Of a DNA stretch of 64,000 nucleotides, positions 34,742 to 42,818 are shown one piece after another; positions within the stretch are counted from its first letter, which is position 1; each line of letters starts with the position of its first letter. The translations under genes and the position numbers were made by a program. The notes under the pieces are model-generated. The model was given only the letters and a program-made list of their open reading frames with translations. It was not told the origin of the DNA and searched no databases. This DNA is from Leeuwenhoekiella aestuarii (lineage in GTDB: Bacteria > Bacteroidota > Bacteroidia > Flavobacteriales > Flavobacteriaceae), in contig NZ_QOVJ01000002.1 in NCBI RefSeq assembly GCF_004104055.1, positions 558,001 through 622,000 of the forward strand, in the 5' to 3' direction.

Positions 34742-36205
34742 TTATTTTTTTAAGACCCATGTATCTTTAGAACCACCTCCCTGAGAAGAGTTTACGATAA
34801 GATTTCCTTTTTTAAGTGCTACTCGGGTAAGACCTCCTTTGAGTACGAAATCTTTATCTGCTCCCTGTAAACAAAATGTTCTAAGATCTACGTGGCGCGA
34901 CTCAAAAGATTCACTTTCTTCAATATATGTGGCGTGAACAGAAAGACTCATTATAGGTTGCGCAATATATTTTCTTGGACTCGCCTGTATGGTTTTCTTA
35001 ACCTTTTCGATTTCTTCTTGTGTAAGCCGATTCCCTATTGAAATCCCATAACCACCGGCTTCATCAACAGGTTTGATAACCAGCTTGTCTACATTTTCTA
35101 AAACATATTTTAATTCGTCTGGTCTGCTACAGTGGTAGGTATGTACATTATTAAGAATAGGTTCTTCCCCTAAATAATATTTGATGATCTCAGGCATATA
35201 GGTGTAAACCGCTTTATCGTCTGCAAAACCTGTCCCCGGGGCATTTACAAGACATACATTTCCTTTTTTATAGGCTGAAAATAAACCCGGAACTCCTAAA
35301 GCAGAATCTGGTCTAAACTCTAAAGGATCTAAAAATGCATCATCTATTCTGCGGTAAATCACGTCTACCCGTTCTGGACCTTTAATGGTCTGCATATAAA
35401 CAAAGTCATTTTCTACAAAGAGATCCCGACCTTCTACAAGTTCGACTCCCATTGACTTGGCGAGATACGAATGCTCGTAGTAAGCAGAATTGTAAACTCC
35501 CGGAGTGATCACGACACAATTAGGTTCATCTACACCGCGTGGTTTTACAGACTCCATAATTTCCAGAAGGTTCTGAGCGTAATCTGTTACTGTGTGTGCA
35601 TTATAATGATTGAAAACTCCAAACAAAGCTCTTTTTAATGCGGTACGGTTACAGATAACATAACTCACCCCAGAGGGGCAGCGGATGTTATCTTCTAAAA
35701 CGTAATACTTACCATCTGAATGTTTAATCAGGTCAGTTCCTGAAATATGATTGTAAATTCCTCCCGGCGGATCAACTCCTATCATCTGGTGTAAATAATT
35801 AGCAGATGAAGTAATCAAATCCAAAGGCACAATACCTTGCTTGATGATTTTCTTATCGTGATAAATGTCCCAAATAAAATGGTTTAATGCTTTGCTACGT
35901 TGTAAAACGCCTCGCTCAATAGTATCCCATTCTTTCTGATCGATTATTCTGGGGAATAAATCAAAAGGAAAAATCTTTTCTTTGGCCTCTTGATCTGTAT
36001 AAACCTGAAAGGTGATCCCCTGATTGAAAAAGGAGGCTTTAGCCTTATCATTCAATTTGGCAAAATCCTGACTTGAATGACCGCTGTAAAGATCAAAAAG
36101 TGTCTGATAAACTTTTTTTACATTTCCTTTTTCATCAAATATCTCATCATAAAATTTAGGATCTTTATCATAAGAAGCAAAGATTGATTGTTGGGTCGTA
36201 GCCAT
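34742..36205 (-). CDS. Circularly permuted type 2 ATP-grasp protein
   Basis: A 487-residue enzyme-like protein of the DUF404/DUF407 (CP_ATPgrasp) group. It has R-P-D-x-x-L-G-V-P-G-L and N-A-P-G-T-G-F-A-D-D-K stretches, a V-I-K-P-V-D-E-A-G-G-Y-G lysine motif near residue 383, and R-H-V-D-L-R-T-F metal-ligand-like residues near 440. ATP-grasp enzymes ligate carboxylates to amines, so a peptide-bond-forming role is expected. It is the first gene of the trio; promoter region at 36206-36396 without an obvious consensus. Confidence 0.9.
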   Translation of the reverse strand: MATTQQSIFASYDKDPKFYDEIFDEKGNVKKVYQTLFDLYSGHSSQDFAKLNDKAKASFFNQGITFQVYTDQEAKEKIFPFDLFPRIIDQKEWDTIERGVLQRSKALNHFIWDIYHDKKIIKQGIVPLDLITSSANYLHQMIGVDPPGGIYNHISGTDLIKHSDGKYYVLEDNIRCPSGVSYVICNRTALKRALFGVFNHYNAHTVTDYAQNLLEIMESVKPRGVDEPNCVVITPGVYNSAYYEHSYLAKSMGVELVEGRDLFVENDFVYMQTIKGPERVDVIYRRIDDAFLDPLEFRPDSALGVPGLFSAYKKGNVCLVNAPGTGFADDKAVYTYMPEIIKYYLGEEPILNNVHTYHCSRPDELKYVLENVDKLVIKPVDEAGGYGISIGNRLTQEEIEKVKKTIQASPRKYIAQPIMSLSVHATYIEESESFESRHVDLRTFCLQGADKDFVLKGGLTRVALKKGNLIVNSSQGGGSKDTWVLKK

Positions 36206-36396
36206 TGGTGATTAGTTTTAGTTAAATTAATGATTTATCAACTAAAAGCGCATAATAAATCATTAATTATCCAAAATATAACTGCGTTATCAGCATTTTA
36301 ATCAGCCTAAACTGAAAATCTTTTAATAATTAACAATAACTTTTCAAATTTGTTCCTTTTTAACTAACTAGCTATTCTCAAAAACAGACTTTATAG

Positions 36397-38799
36397 ATGA
36401 AGAATAAAATTACGATCGCCTTCCTTTTATTAGCTTCAGTGGTTTCTGCTCAATTTTTAGATAAAAAGGAAAACCTTAAAACTCAAAAGGGGTTTTTTTC
36501 CTTTCATTATAGTGAAAAGGATGATGCAATTTACCTTGAGGTCAAGGATCTCGATTCAGAATTTCTATACGTACATGCTTTAAAAAGTGGTTTGGGTTCT
36601 AATGATATAGGGTTAGATCGTGGGCAACTAGGTGGTACAGCTTTGGTAAAGTTCATAAAAGCAGGCAACAAATTACTTTTAGTACAACCCAATCAGGATT
36701 ATCGCGCCCTAACTGATAATGTTGCGGAAAAAGAATCGGTACAGGAGGCTTTTGCAAAATCTGTTTTATACGGGTTTGAGATCAAAGAAACTAAAGATGC
36801 TACTTATGTGATTGACCTAACTCCTTTTTTGATGGAAGATACCCATGATGTGGCTCAACGATTGAAATCTAATAAAGAAGGTACTTATAAAGTTGATCAA
36901 TCCAAAAGTGCATTAGCATTAGCGCATACTAAAGCTTTTCCTAAAAATGTAGAGTTTGAAGCCTTACTAACATTCGCCGGCACTCCTGAAGGACGTAATT
37001 TAAGATCTGTAGCTCCAGATGCCTCTTCGGTTTCTGTAGTACAGCATCACTCGTTTGTAGCATTGCCTGATGATGAATATGAGCCGCGTGCTTTTGACCC
37101 ACGTTCTGGTGCTATATATAGACACTATAAAGACTATGCTAGTCCGGTACAAGATCCTATAGATAAACGTATTATTATAAGACACCGCCTTCAAAAGAAA
37201 AATCCTGAGCTTGCCGTTAGTGAACCCATTGAACCTATTGTTTATTATTTAGATCCGGGAACTCCGGAGCCTGTTCGTTCTGCATTGTTAGCCGGTGCCC
37301 GCTGGTGGAATCAAGCCTATGAAAGTATAGGATATAAAAATGCCTTTCAGGTCAAAATGCTGCCGGAAGGCGCAGATCCTTTAGATTTGCGTTATAACGT
37401 GATTCAATGGGTGCATCGCAGTACAAGAGGATGGAGTTATGGAGCCAGTGTTGTAGACCCTCGTACCGGTGAAATCTTAAAAGGTCACGTAAGTTTAGGT
37501 AGTCTGCGAATCCGTCAGGATTTTATGATCGCTCAGGCGCTGATGAATAAACCCTTTGCAGTGAGCGATGCTGATTATGAACCGATGTTAGCACTGGCTC
37601 TTGCACGCATCAGACAACTATCAGCTCACGAAGTAGGGCATACCCTAGGTTTTGCTCATAATTTTGCGGCAAGTGTTGCAGATCGCGCTTCGGTTATGGA
37701 TTATCCACATCCTACAATCCGTCTGAAGAATGGTACAATTGATTTTAGCGATGCGTATGCAGTAGGAATAGGCGATTGGGATAAGGTTACTGTAGCTTAT
37801 AGTTATGGGGATGTGCCTAAAGGGATGACTGAGTCCTGGTACCTCAACGAAGTACTGGAAAAAGCTGAAGCAAAAGGGTTGCGTTTTATTACAGATAGTG
37901 ATGCTCGTTCCTCAACCGGTTCTCACCCTGATGCCCATTTGTGGGATAACGGTGCACACGCAGCAGATGAACTGAATGCTGTTTTAGCACTTCGGAAACA
38001 AGCGATTGAGAATTTTTCAATAGATAATATTCGCACAGGTGAGAGCTATAGCACTTTAGAGGATGTATTTGTTCCATTGTATTTTTACCACAGGTATCAA
38101 GCCGAAGCTGCTATCAAAAGCATTGGCGGTTTACGCTACAATTATGCGGTAAAAGGTGATGACAAGCAGCAGGTTGTAGCGACTGTTTCCGAACACGAAC
38201 AATTAAACGCATTACATTCGGTACTGAAAACATTAGATGCTGCATATTTAGCAATTCCTAAAGATAAACTGAGCTTATTTCCGCCCAGAGCATTTGGTTA
38301 CAACCGAACGAGAGAAAGCTTTAAAGGAAATACCGGGATAACTTTTGATCCACTAGGTGCGCCTGAAACTGCAGCATCCATGACCTTAGGTTTTCTATTG
38401 AATGCAGAACGGGCTAATCGAATTGTTGCACAACATGCCTGGGATGCTAAACTTCCCTCATTTGATAAAGTGCTGAACATTCTCTTAGAACAAACACTTT
38501 ACAAAGCGCAAAAAGACACTTATTTAGCTGAAGTTCAAAAAACTATTAACTACAGGGTGTTAGCGCATTTAAAACAACTTGCTGTAAATAGTAAAGCAAT
38601 TCCACAGGTTAAGGCTATAACCTATTCAAAATTCTTAGATTTGACCATGAAACTGGCACTGTCTCAAGATGCAAATGACCGGTACATCGCTCAGGAATTA
38701 GGTAGATTTATCAAAGATCCTGATGAATTTAAACCTGTTCCTGCGCCTGAGATTCCAGATGGTTCGCCTATTGGAAGTTTTCAATGCCTTAATAACTAA
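36397..38799 (+). CDS. Secreted zinc-dependent metalloprotease (DUF5117/DUF4953-like)
   Basis: An 800-residue exported protein. Residues 1-19 are a signal peptide (ending V-V-S-A-Q). The zinc motif is H411-E-V-G-H-T-L-G-F-A-H, the extended H-E-x-x-H-x-x-G-x-x-H of metzincins, followed by V-M-D-Y-P as a possible Met-turn. Upstream domains match the DUF5117 pattern common in Bacteroidota. It probably acts in the periplasm or outside the cell; the substrate is unknown. Only three bases separate its stop from the next start, so it may be read into the fatty-acid-like cassette. Confidence 0.88.
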   Translation: MKNKITIAFLLLASVVSAQFLDKKENLKTQKGFFSFHYSEKDDAIYLEVKDLDSEFLYVHALKSGLGSNDIGLDRGQLGGTALVKFIKAGNKLLLVQPNQDYRALTDNVAEKESVQEAFAKSVLYGFEIKETKDATYVIDLTPFLMEDTHDVAQRLKSNKEGTYKVDQSKSALALAHTKAFPKNVEFEALLTFAGTPEGRNLRSVAPDASSVSVVQHHSFVALPDDEYEPRAFDPRSGAIYRHYKDYASPVQDPIDKRIIIRHRLQKKNPELAVSEPIEPIVYYLDPGTPEPVRSALLAGARWWNQAYESIGYKNAFQVKMLPEGADPLDLRYNVIQWVHRSTRGWSYGASVVDPRTGEILKGHVSLGSLRIRQDFMIAQALMNKPFAVSDADYEPMLALALARIRQLSAHEVGHTLGFAHNFAASVADRASVMDYPHPTIRLKNGTIDFSDAYAVGIGDWDKVTVAYSYGDVPKGMTESWYLNEVLEKAEAKGLRFITDSDARSSTGSHPDAHLWDNGAHAADELNAVLALRKQAIENFSIDNIRTGESYSTLEDVFVPLYFYHRYQAEAAIKSIGGLRYNYAVKGDDKQQVVATVSEHEQLNALHSVLKTLDAAYLAIPKDKLSLFPPRAFGYNRTRESFKGNTGITFDPLGAPETAASMTLGFLLNAERANRIVAQHAWDAKLPSFDKVLNILLEQTLYKAQKDTYLAEVQKTINYRVLAHLKQLAVNSKAIPQVKAITYSKFLDLTMKLALSQDANDRYIAQELGRFIKDPDEFKPVPAPEIPDGSPIGSFQCLNN

Positions 38800-38802
38800 A
38801 CC

Positions 38803-39258
38803 GTGACCAAAGAAGAAATTGTAAGTAAACTACCTTACACAGACCCCTTTTTATTTGTAGATAAAATAACAAAGGTTACACAGACCCATATAACAGGAGA
38901 ATATACCTTTGATGAAAACCATGATTTTTACAAAGGTCACTTTGTGAATTTTCCAATTACACCTGGAGTTATTTTGCTTGAATGTATGCAACAGATAGGT
39001 CTGGTGAGTTTGGGAATCTATTTATTACGGGATAAAGATTTTGATTTAAAATCGAATTCAACTGTAGCGATGGTAGAAAATGAAGCCCGTTTTTACAAGC
39101 CGGTTTTTCCAAATGAAAAAGTAACAGTACTATCTGATTTAGAATACTTTAGATTCTTTAAATTGAAGTCAAAAGTTAAGATGTTGAACGATGCGGGAGA
39201 AACCGTTTGTAATGGTGTTTTTTCAGGTATTTTAAAACCGGGCGATGCAAAATCATAG
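38803..39258 (+). CDS. FabZ-like hotdog dehydratase/thioesterase
   Basis: A 151-residue single hotdog protein. The start is GTG at 38803. The FabZ-type active site is visible: P-F-L-F-V-D near residue 15, catalytic histidine in F-Y-K-G-H-F near residue 46, and the glutamate in L-L-E-C-M-Q-Q near residue 62. The family dehydrates 3-hydroxyacyl-ACP. Its gene overlaps the ketosynthase by 14 bases and is followed by a private carrier protein, so it likely works on a specialised acyl chain rather than in housekeeping fatty acid synthesis. Confidence 0.85.
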   Translation: MTKEEIVSKLPYTDPFLFVDKITKVTQTHITGEYTFDENHDFYKGHFVNFPITPGVILLECMQQIGLVSLGIYLLRDKDFDLKSNSTVAMVENEARFYKPVFPNEKVTVLSDLEYFRFFKLKSKVKMLNDAGETVCNGVFSGILKPGDAKS

Positions 39259-40513
39259 AGTAGTAGTTACCGGTCTCGGGGTTTGCTCCCCTAATGGTGT
39301 TGGTGTGCCTGCGTTTAAAGAAGCGCTAGAAAATGGTAAAAGTGGAATCCGTTTTTACAGGGAACTTGAAAAGCTCAAGTTTTCGTGCCAAATAGGAGGG
39401 ATGCCCCTCATTTCTGAAGCTGTAAAAGCTAAATACTTTACGCCACTCCAATTACGTAATTTCAATGCAGCCGGAATTCTTTATGGAGTTGCAGCAGGTG
39501 TGGAAGCCTGGCAAGATGCAGGTCTAGCAGTTGATGACGAACAGTGTGATTTTGAAAGCGGAACCATTTTTGGTGTGGGCACACTGGGTGTAGACAAATA
39601 CCGCGAAAGTATTTATAAAGTTGACGAAGGGAATACCCGCCGTTTAGGGAGCACCAGCGTGCAACAGACTATGAGTAGTGGTGTAAGTGCCTATCTCGGC
39701 GGAATGCTGGGTTTAGGGAATCTTGTAACCACAAACTCTTCTGCGTGCACCACAGGAACTGAAGCTATTTTTATGGCTTATGAGCGTATTAAAGCAGGTA
39801 AAGCAACCCGTATGCTTGCAGGAAGTACCAGCGATGGCGGGCCTTATGTATGGTGTGGCTTTGATGCCTTGCGCATACTCCCTTCAAAATATAATGATAA
39901 TCCAACTCAGGCTTCAAGACCTATGGATGCTCATGCTTCTGGTTTTGTACCCGGTTGTGGAGCAGGAGCCCTTGTTTTAGAAACTTTAGAAAGTGCTCAA
40001 AAGCGCGGCGCTACGATTTATGCAGAAATTTTAGGAGGTCACAGCAATAGCGGCGGCCAGCGTCAAGAAGGTTCGATGACGGCACCTAACCCCGTAGCGG
40101 TAAAGCGTTGTATAACAGCAGCTCTATCTGATTCAGGAATAGCTGCTTCCCAAATCGATGTGATCAACGGTCACCTCACCGCCACTGCAAAAGATGATTT
40201 AGAAATTCAGAATTGGAGTGAAGCCCTGGGGAGATCTGGAGTCGATTTTCCCTATATCAATTCGTTAAAAGGCATGACCGGTCATTGCCTGGCAGCTTCC
40301 GGTAGTATTGAGTGCGTGGCTTCAGTCTTAGAATTGAAGCATCAATTTTTATTTCCGAATATCAATTTACAAAACGTTCATCCTGAGATCGAAAAAGTAA
40401 TTTCGACCTCCAGAATTCCTACCCAAAAAACAGATTTAAACTTTAATATACTTGCAAAAGCGAGTTTTGGTTTTGGGGATGTTAACTGTTGTCTTATTTT
40501 TAGCAAAATTTAA
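39245..40513 (+). CDS. Beta-ketoacyl-ACP synthase (FabF-like)
   Basis: A 422-residue condensing enzyme. The catalytic triad is C168 (S-S-A-C-T-T-G), H310 (N-G-H-L-T-A-T) and H347 (M-T-G-H-C-L-A-A-S-G), the Cys-His-His set of elongating ketosynthases. The motif around the first histidine, H-L-T-A-T-A-K-D-D, departs from the common H-G-T-G-T-P-x-N-D, suggesting a specialised clade. Overlap with the dehydratase gene and the ACP gene 27 bases downstream point to a small dedicated acyl-building unit. Resemblance to aryl polyene/flexirubin ketosynthases is possible, but none of the other genes of such clusters are here. Confidence 0.88.
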   Translation: MQNHRVVVTGLGVCSPNGVGVPAFKEALENGKSGIRFYRELEKLKFSCQIGGMPLISEAVKAKYFTPLQLRNFNAAGILYGVAAGVEAWQDAGLAVDDEQCDFESGTIFGVGTLGVDKYRESIYKVDEGNTRRLGSTSVQQTMSSGVSAYLGGMLGLGNLVTTNSSACTTGTEAIFMAYERIKAGKATRMLAGSTSDGGPYVWCGFDALRILPSKYNDNPTQASRPMDAHASGFVPGCGAGALVLETLESAQKRGATIYAEILGGHSNSGGQRQEGSMTAPNPVAVKRCITAALSDSGIAASQIDVINGHLTATAKDDLEIQNWSEALGRSGVDFPYINSLKGMTGHCLAASGSIECVASVLELKHQFLFPNINLQNVHPEIEKVISTSRIPTQKTDLNFNILAKASFGFGDVNCCLIFSKI

Positions 40514-40540
40514 TTTCGCAAACGCGAAAAAACTACATGT

Positions 40541-40792
40541 ATGAGTCAGGATATATACCCAAAACTTAAAGAGATCATTAAGCCTTATTTACCGGAAGAC
40601 GTTAATCCTGATGCCATTTCTCCAGAGAGTCATTTGGTAACCGATCTCAACATAAACTCTACACACCTTGTTGATATCGTCTTAGATGTAGAGGATGCGT
40701 TTGACATCACCATTGAAGATGATGAGCTGGACAATATGGAAACGGTAACTGCTTCTATTGCCTTAATTGAGCAAAAGTTAGCAACACGTTAA
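40541..40792 (+). CDS. Acyl carrier protein
   Basis: An 83-residue acidic protein with the four-helix carrier layout. The phosphopantetheine site is probably S40 in L-N-I-N-S-T-H-L, where the common motif would be G-x-D-S-L; the Asp and Leu around the serine are replaced by Asn and Thr. The rest (L-D-V-E-D-A-F-D-I-T-I-E-D-D-E-L) is typical. It sits directly behind the ketosynthase and is presumably its dedicated carrier. Confidence 0.9.
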   Translation: MSQDIYPKLKEIIKPYLPEDVNPDAISPESHLVTDLNINSTHLVDIVLDVEDAFDITIEDDELDNMETVTASIALIEQKLATR

Positions 40793-40874
40793 AATCTTAT
40801 TTCTGATACGTTAAGGGTCGTTAAAGTCATTTCTAAACAGTGCTTATTCTGCTATATTTCTTGTAAAAACTATT

Positions 40875-41471
40875 ATGCAAGAAATCACAAAAATTACCCC
40901 TACCGATTATGATGTTATAGATGTTATCAAAACACGCTGGAGTCCACGTGCTTTTGACGATGTGCCTGTTTCTGAATCTGAAGTTAAACAACTTTTAGAA
41001 GCCGGTAGGTGGGCCTCTAGTTCTTATAATCAGCAACCTTGGCGTATTATTTATGGGATTAAAGGAGACGCGGTTTATGACCGTATACTATCATGTTTAA
41101 TTCCATTTAATCAAGATTGGGCCAAGCATGCTCAAGTCTTGATGGTTACTGCTTATAAAAAGACAAATTTTGATGGAGACGCATATTTTCACGCACTGCA
41201 TGATTTAGGTCTTTTTATGGGGAATCTTGTGATTCAAGCCAATCATAACGGTATTGCTGTGCATCAAATGGGCGGTATAGATCAAGAAAAAGCACATCAA
41301 GAGTTTGAGTTCACTTCAGATTTTGGGGTCGCTACTGCTGTAGCTATTGGTCGTTATGGCGGAGATCCGGATCAATTATCTGACGATTTAAAAGAACAGG
41401 AAGTTGAAAAAATGCGTGAGCGTAAACCGGTTGATGCGTTTGCATTTAATGGTAATTTTCAATCTAAATAA
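40875..41471 (+). CDS. Nitroreductase-family FMN oxidoreductase
   Basis: A 198-residue flavoprotein. FMN-binding motifs include K-T-R-W-S-P-R-A-F near residue 20 and R-W-A-S-S-S-Y-N-Q-Q-P-W-R, plus the C-terminal I-G-R-Y-G-G-D-P. The family reduces quinones, nitro groups or enones using NAD(P)H. It follows the ACP by 82 bases and is eight bases before a small secreted protein. A role in reducing a product of the acyl cassette is possible but unproven. Confidence 0.88.
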   Translation: MQEITKITPTDYDVIDVIKTRWSPRAFDDVPVSESEVKQLLEAGRWASSSYNQQPWRIIYGIKGDAVYDRILSCLIPFNQDWAKHAQVLMVTAYKKTNFDGDAYFHALHDLGLFMGNLVIQANHNGIAVHQMGGIDQEKAHQEFEFTSDFGVATAVAIGRYGGDPDQLSDDLKEQEVEKMRERKPVDAFAFNGNFQSK

Positions 41472-41479
41472 TTAAGACT

Positions 41480-41848
41480 ATGTTACGTACTCTATGTATT
41501 TCGGTATTGATTTTTGCAGGAGTAGCGGCTCAGGCTCAAATTCAATATTTAGAACAAAAGCCCGCACATATCGAGAAAACTGCAGATTCTTTGACTGAAA
41601 TTTATTCTAACAAGTTGGGGATGACGCCAAAGCAAGATCTGTTGTTCAAGACGAATGTTGCCGACTATTTATTGATGCGTGAACAGGTAGCCAAAGAATA
41701 CACGGGAAAACAAAAACTGGACGAACTTTACAAAGCCAGTCTTGAAGAAAGTGGTGCTATGAGTGAAGTATTGACCGAGTACCAATTTGAGTTGTATGAG
41801 AAAATAAAACCCTCTATTCAACCCATTGCTGTAGTGGAAAAAGATTGA
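41480..41848 (+). CDS. Small exported helical protein of unknown function
   Basis: A 122-residue protein with a signal peptide (residues 1-19, ending A-Q-A-Q). The mature part is charged and helical, with a conserved-looking K-L-G-M-T-P-K-Q segment that resembles the motif of small Spy-like or DUF4168-type periplasmic helical proteins in Bacteroidota. I cannot name a family. It follows the nitroreductase by eight bases and ends at a strong terminator, so it closes that transcript. Confidence 0.75.
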   Translation: MLRTLCISVLIFAGVAAQAQIQYLEQKPAHIEKTADSLTEIYSNKLGMTPKQDLLFKTNVADYLLMREQVAKEYTGKQKLDELYKASLEESGAMSEVLTEYQFELYEKIKPSIQPIAVVEKD

Positions 41849-41871
41849 TCGTAAATCAATTACACTTCATA

Positions 41872-41906
41872 AAAAAAGCGGATCATTAACAATGATCCGC
41901 TTTTTT
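41872..41906. terminator. Bidirectional terminator between convergent genes
   Basis: A 16-bp stem (41872-41887 with 41891-41906) including A-tract and T-tract arms closes a 3-base loop. It lies between the convergent small exported protein and the ArsC-like gene and works on either strand. Confidence 0.93.
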
Positions 41907-41921
41907 AGGCTTAAACATGTA

Positions 41922-42404
41922 TTAGTTGTGATCGCCTTCATCGGGCTTGTCAATAAAGCGTTCTTTCTTTGTCGTGCTGCTGATCGTAGGATCTTCGTGC
42001 ATCATTTTTTTATCTAAACCGGCACTGTCAACACCCAAAAACTCCTGAGCCTGGGTAGGATTAGTAACCTGTTTCACATCGTCTTGATGGATGATAATGG
42101 GATGTGCAAAAAGCTCCGGACGATTTTTGATGATATTGATATAATCATTTTCATCATAATCTGCTGTTTTCAATTCGTCATCATCACTAACATCTTCAAA
42201 ACTAAACAGCTCTTTAAGCGGCTTATTCAATTCATCAGCTAATTCTGCCCATTGCGTCCCGGTAAGGGGTGTTTTTGCAATATCTATAGTCTGTAACTCT
42301 TTATCTTTTACAGCAGATATATGTGCGTTTGTGCGTTCACCTGTACGGGTGGTGCTGCTGTAAATGAGCGTGATCTGATTTTCGTCTCTTGCTATACTTT
42401 TCAT
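41922..42404 (-). CDS. ArsC/Spx-like thioredoxin-fold protein without cysteines
   Basis: A 160-residue protein. Its layout follows ArsC: an N-terminal beta strand ending I-Y-S-S-T-T-R, D-I-A-K-T-P-L-T, then E-L-A-D-E-L-N-K-P-L, and I-K-N-R-P-E-L-F-A-H-P-I-I-I. It aligns well with the true ArsC at 31102. However the active-site cysteine position is a serine and there is no cysteine in the whole protein, so it cannot be an arsenate reductase. An acidic C-terminal tail is added. It lies nine bases downstream of a ribosome hibernation factor, suggesting a stress-related binding role. Confidence 0.75.
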   Translation of the reverse strand: MKSIARDENQITLIYSSTTRTGERTNAHISAVKDKELQTIDIAKTPLTGTQWAELADELNKPLKELFSFEDVSDDDELKTADYDENDYINIIKNRPELFAHPIIIHQDDVKQVTNPTQAQEFLGVDSAGLDKKMMHEDPTISSTTKKERFIDKPDEGDHN

Positions 42405-42413
42405 ATCTAAATT

Positions 42414-42716
42414 TTAGTGAGACTTCATTTTAGCTTTTCGTTTTTGCAGCTGAATGTTGAGTTCCCGGGTAGCTTCTTTTACTGACTCATGAAAATTCTT
42501 AGCGCTGTGATCGGCAAATAATCTGGGGCCCGGCGCACTCAGTCTGATTCCGGCAATTTTGCCCGTTTCATCACTAGAAGTATTTTCGGTCTTAAAGAAA
42601 ATATCTGCGCGTACGATAAAGTCGTATTTGCTGGCTAATTTATCCAATTGCTCTTTTGTAAATTCCTCTAATGCAGCACTTGCAGCTACATCATGATATT
42701 CAAAATTATAGTTCAT
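42414..42716 (-). CDS. hpf: Ribosome hibernation promoting factor (HPF/RaiA family)
   Basis: A 100-residue short-form hibernation factor, which binds the 30S decoding region and stabilises idle ribosomes in stationary phase. Family features are the beta-alpha-beta-beta-beta-alpha layout, L-D-K-L-A-S-K-Y-D-F near residue 25, F-A-D-H-S-A-K-N-F-H-E-S-V near 67, and a basic C-terminus (Q-K-R-K-A-K-M-K). It lacks the long dimerising C-terminal domain. It heads a two-gene unit with the ArsC-like protein. Confidence 0.88.
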   Translation of the reverse strand: MNYNFEYHDVAASAALEEFTKEQLDKLASKYDFIVRADIFFKTENTSSDETGKIAGIRLSAPGPRLFADHSAKNFHESVKEATRELNIQLQKRKAKMKSH

Positions 42717-42818
42717 AAAAGTTTCTTTTTAATGTATCCTTAAAGTTAACGAAAGCCTGAAGCCTTTCAATACATTTTAGGCTTTCTTTGACACCTTTAC
42801 GTTAATGAAACTTAAATT

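Noticed and set aside
41922-42404. Second arsenate reductase
   Set aside because: No cysteine exists in the protein, so the reaction is impossible.
42751-42786. Hairpin GAAAGCCT...AGGCTTTC after the TerC gene
   Set aside because: The stem is real but on the gene strand it is not followed by a T run, so a terminator call was not made.
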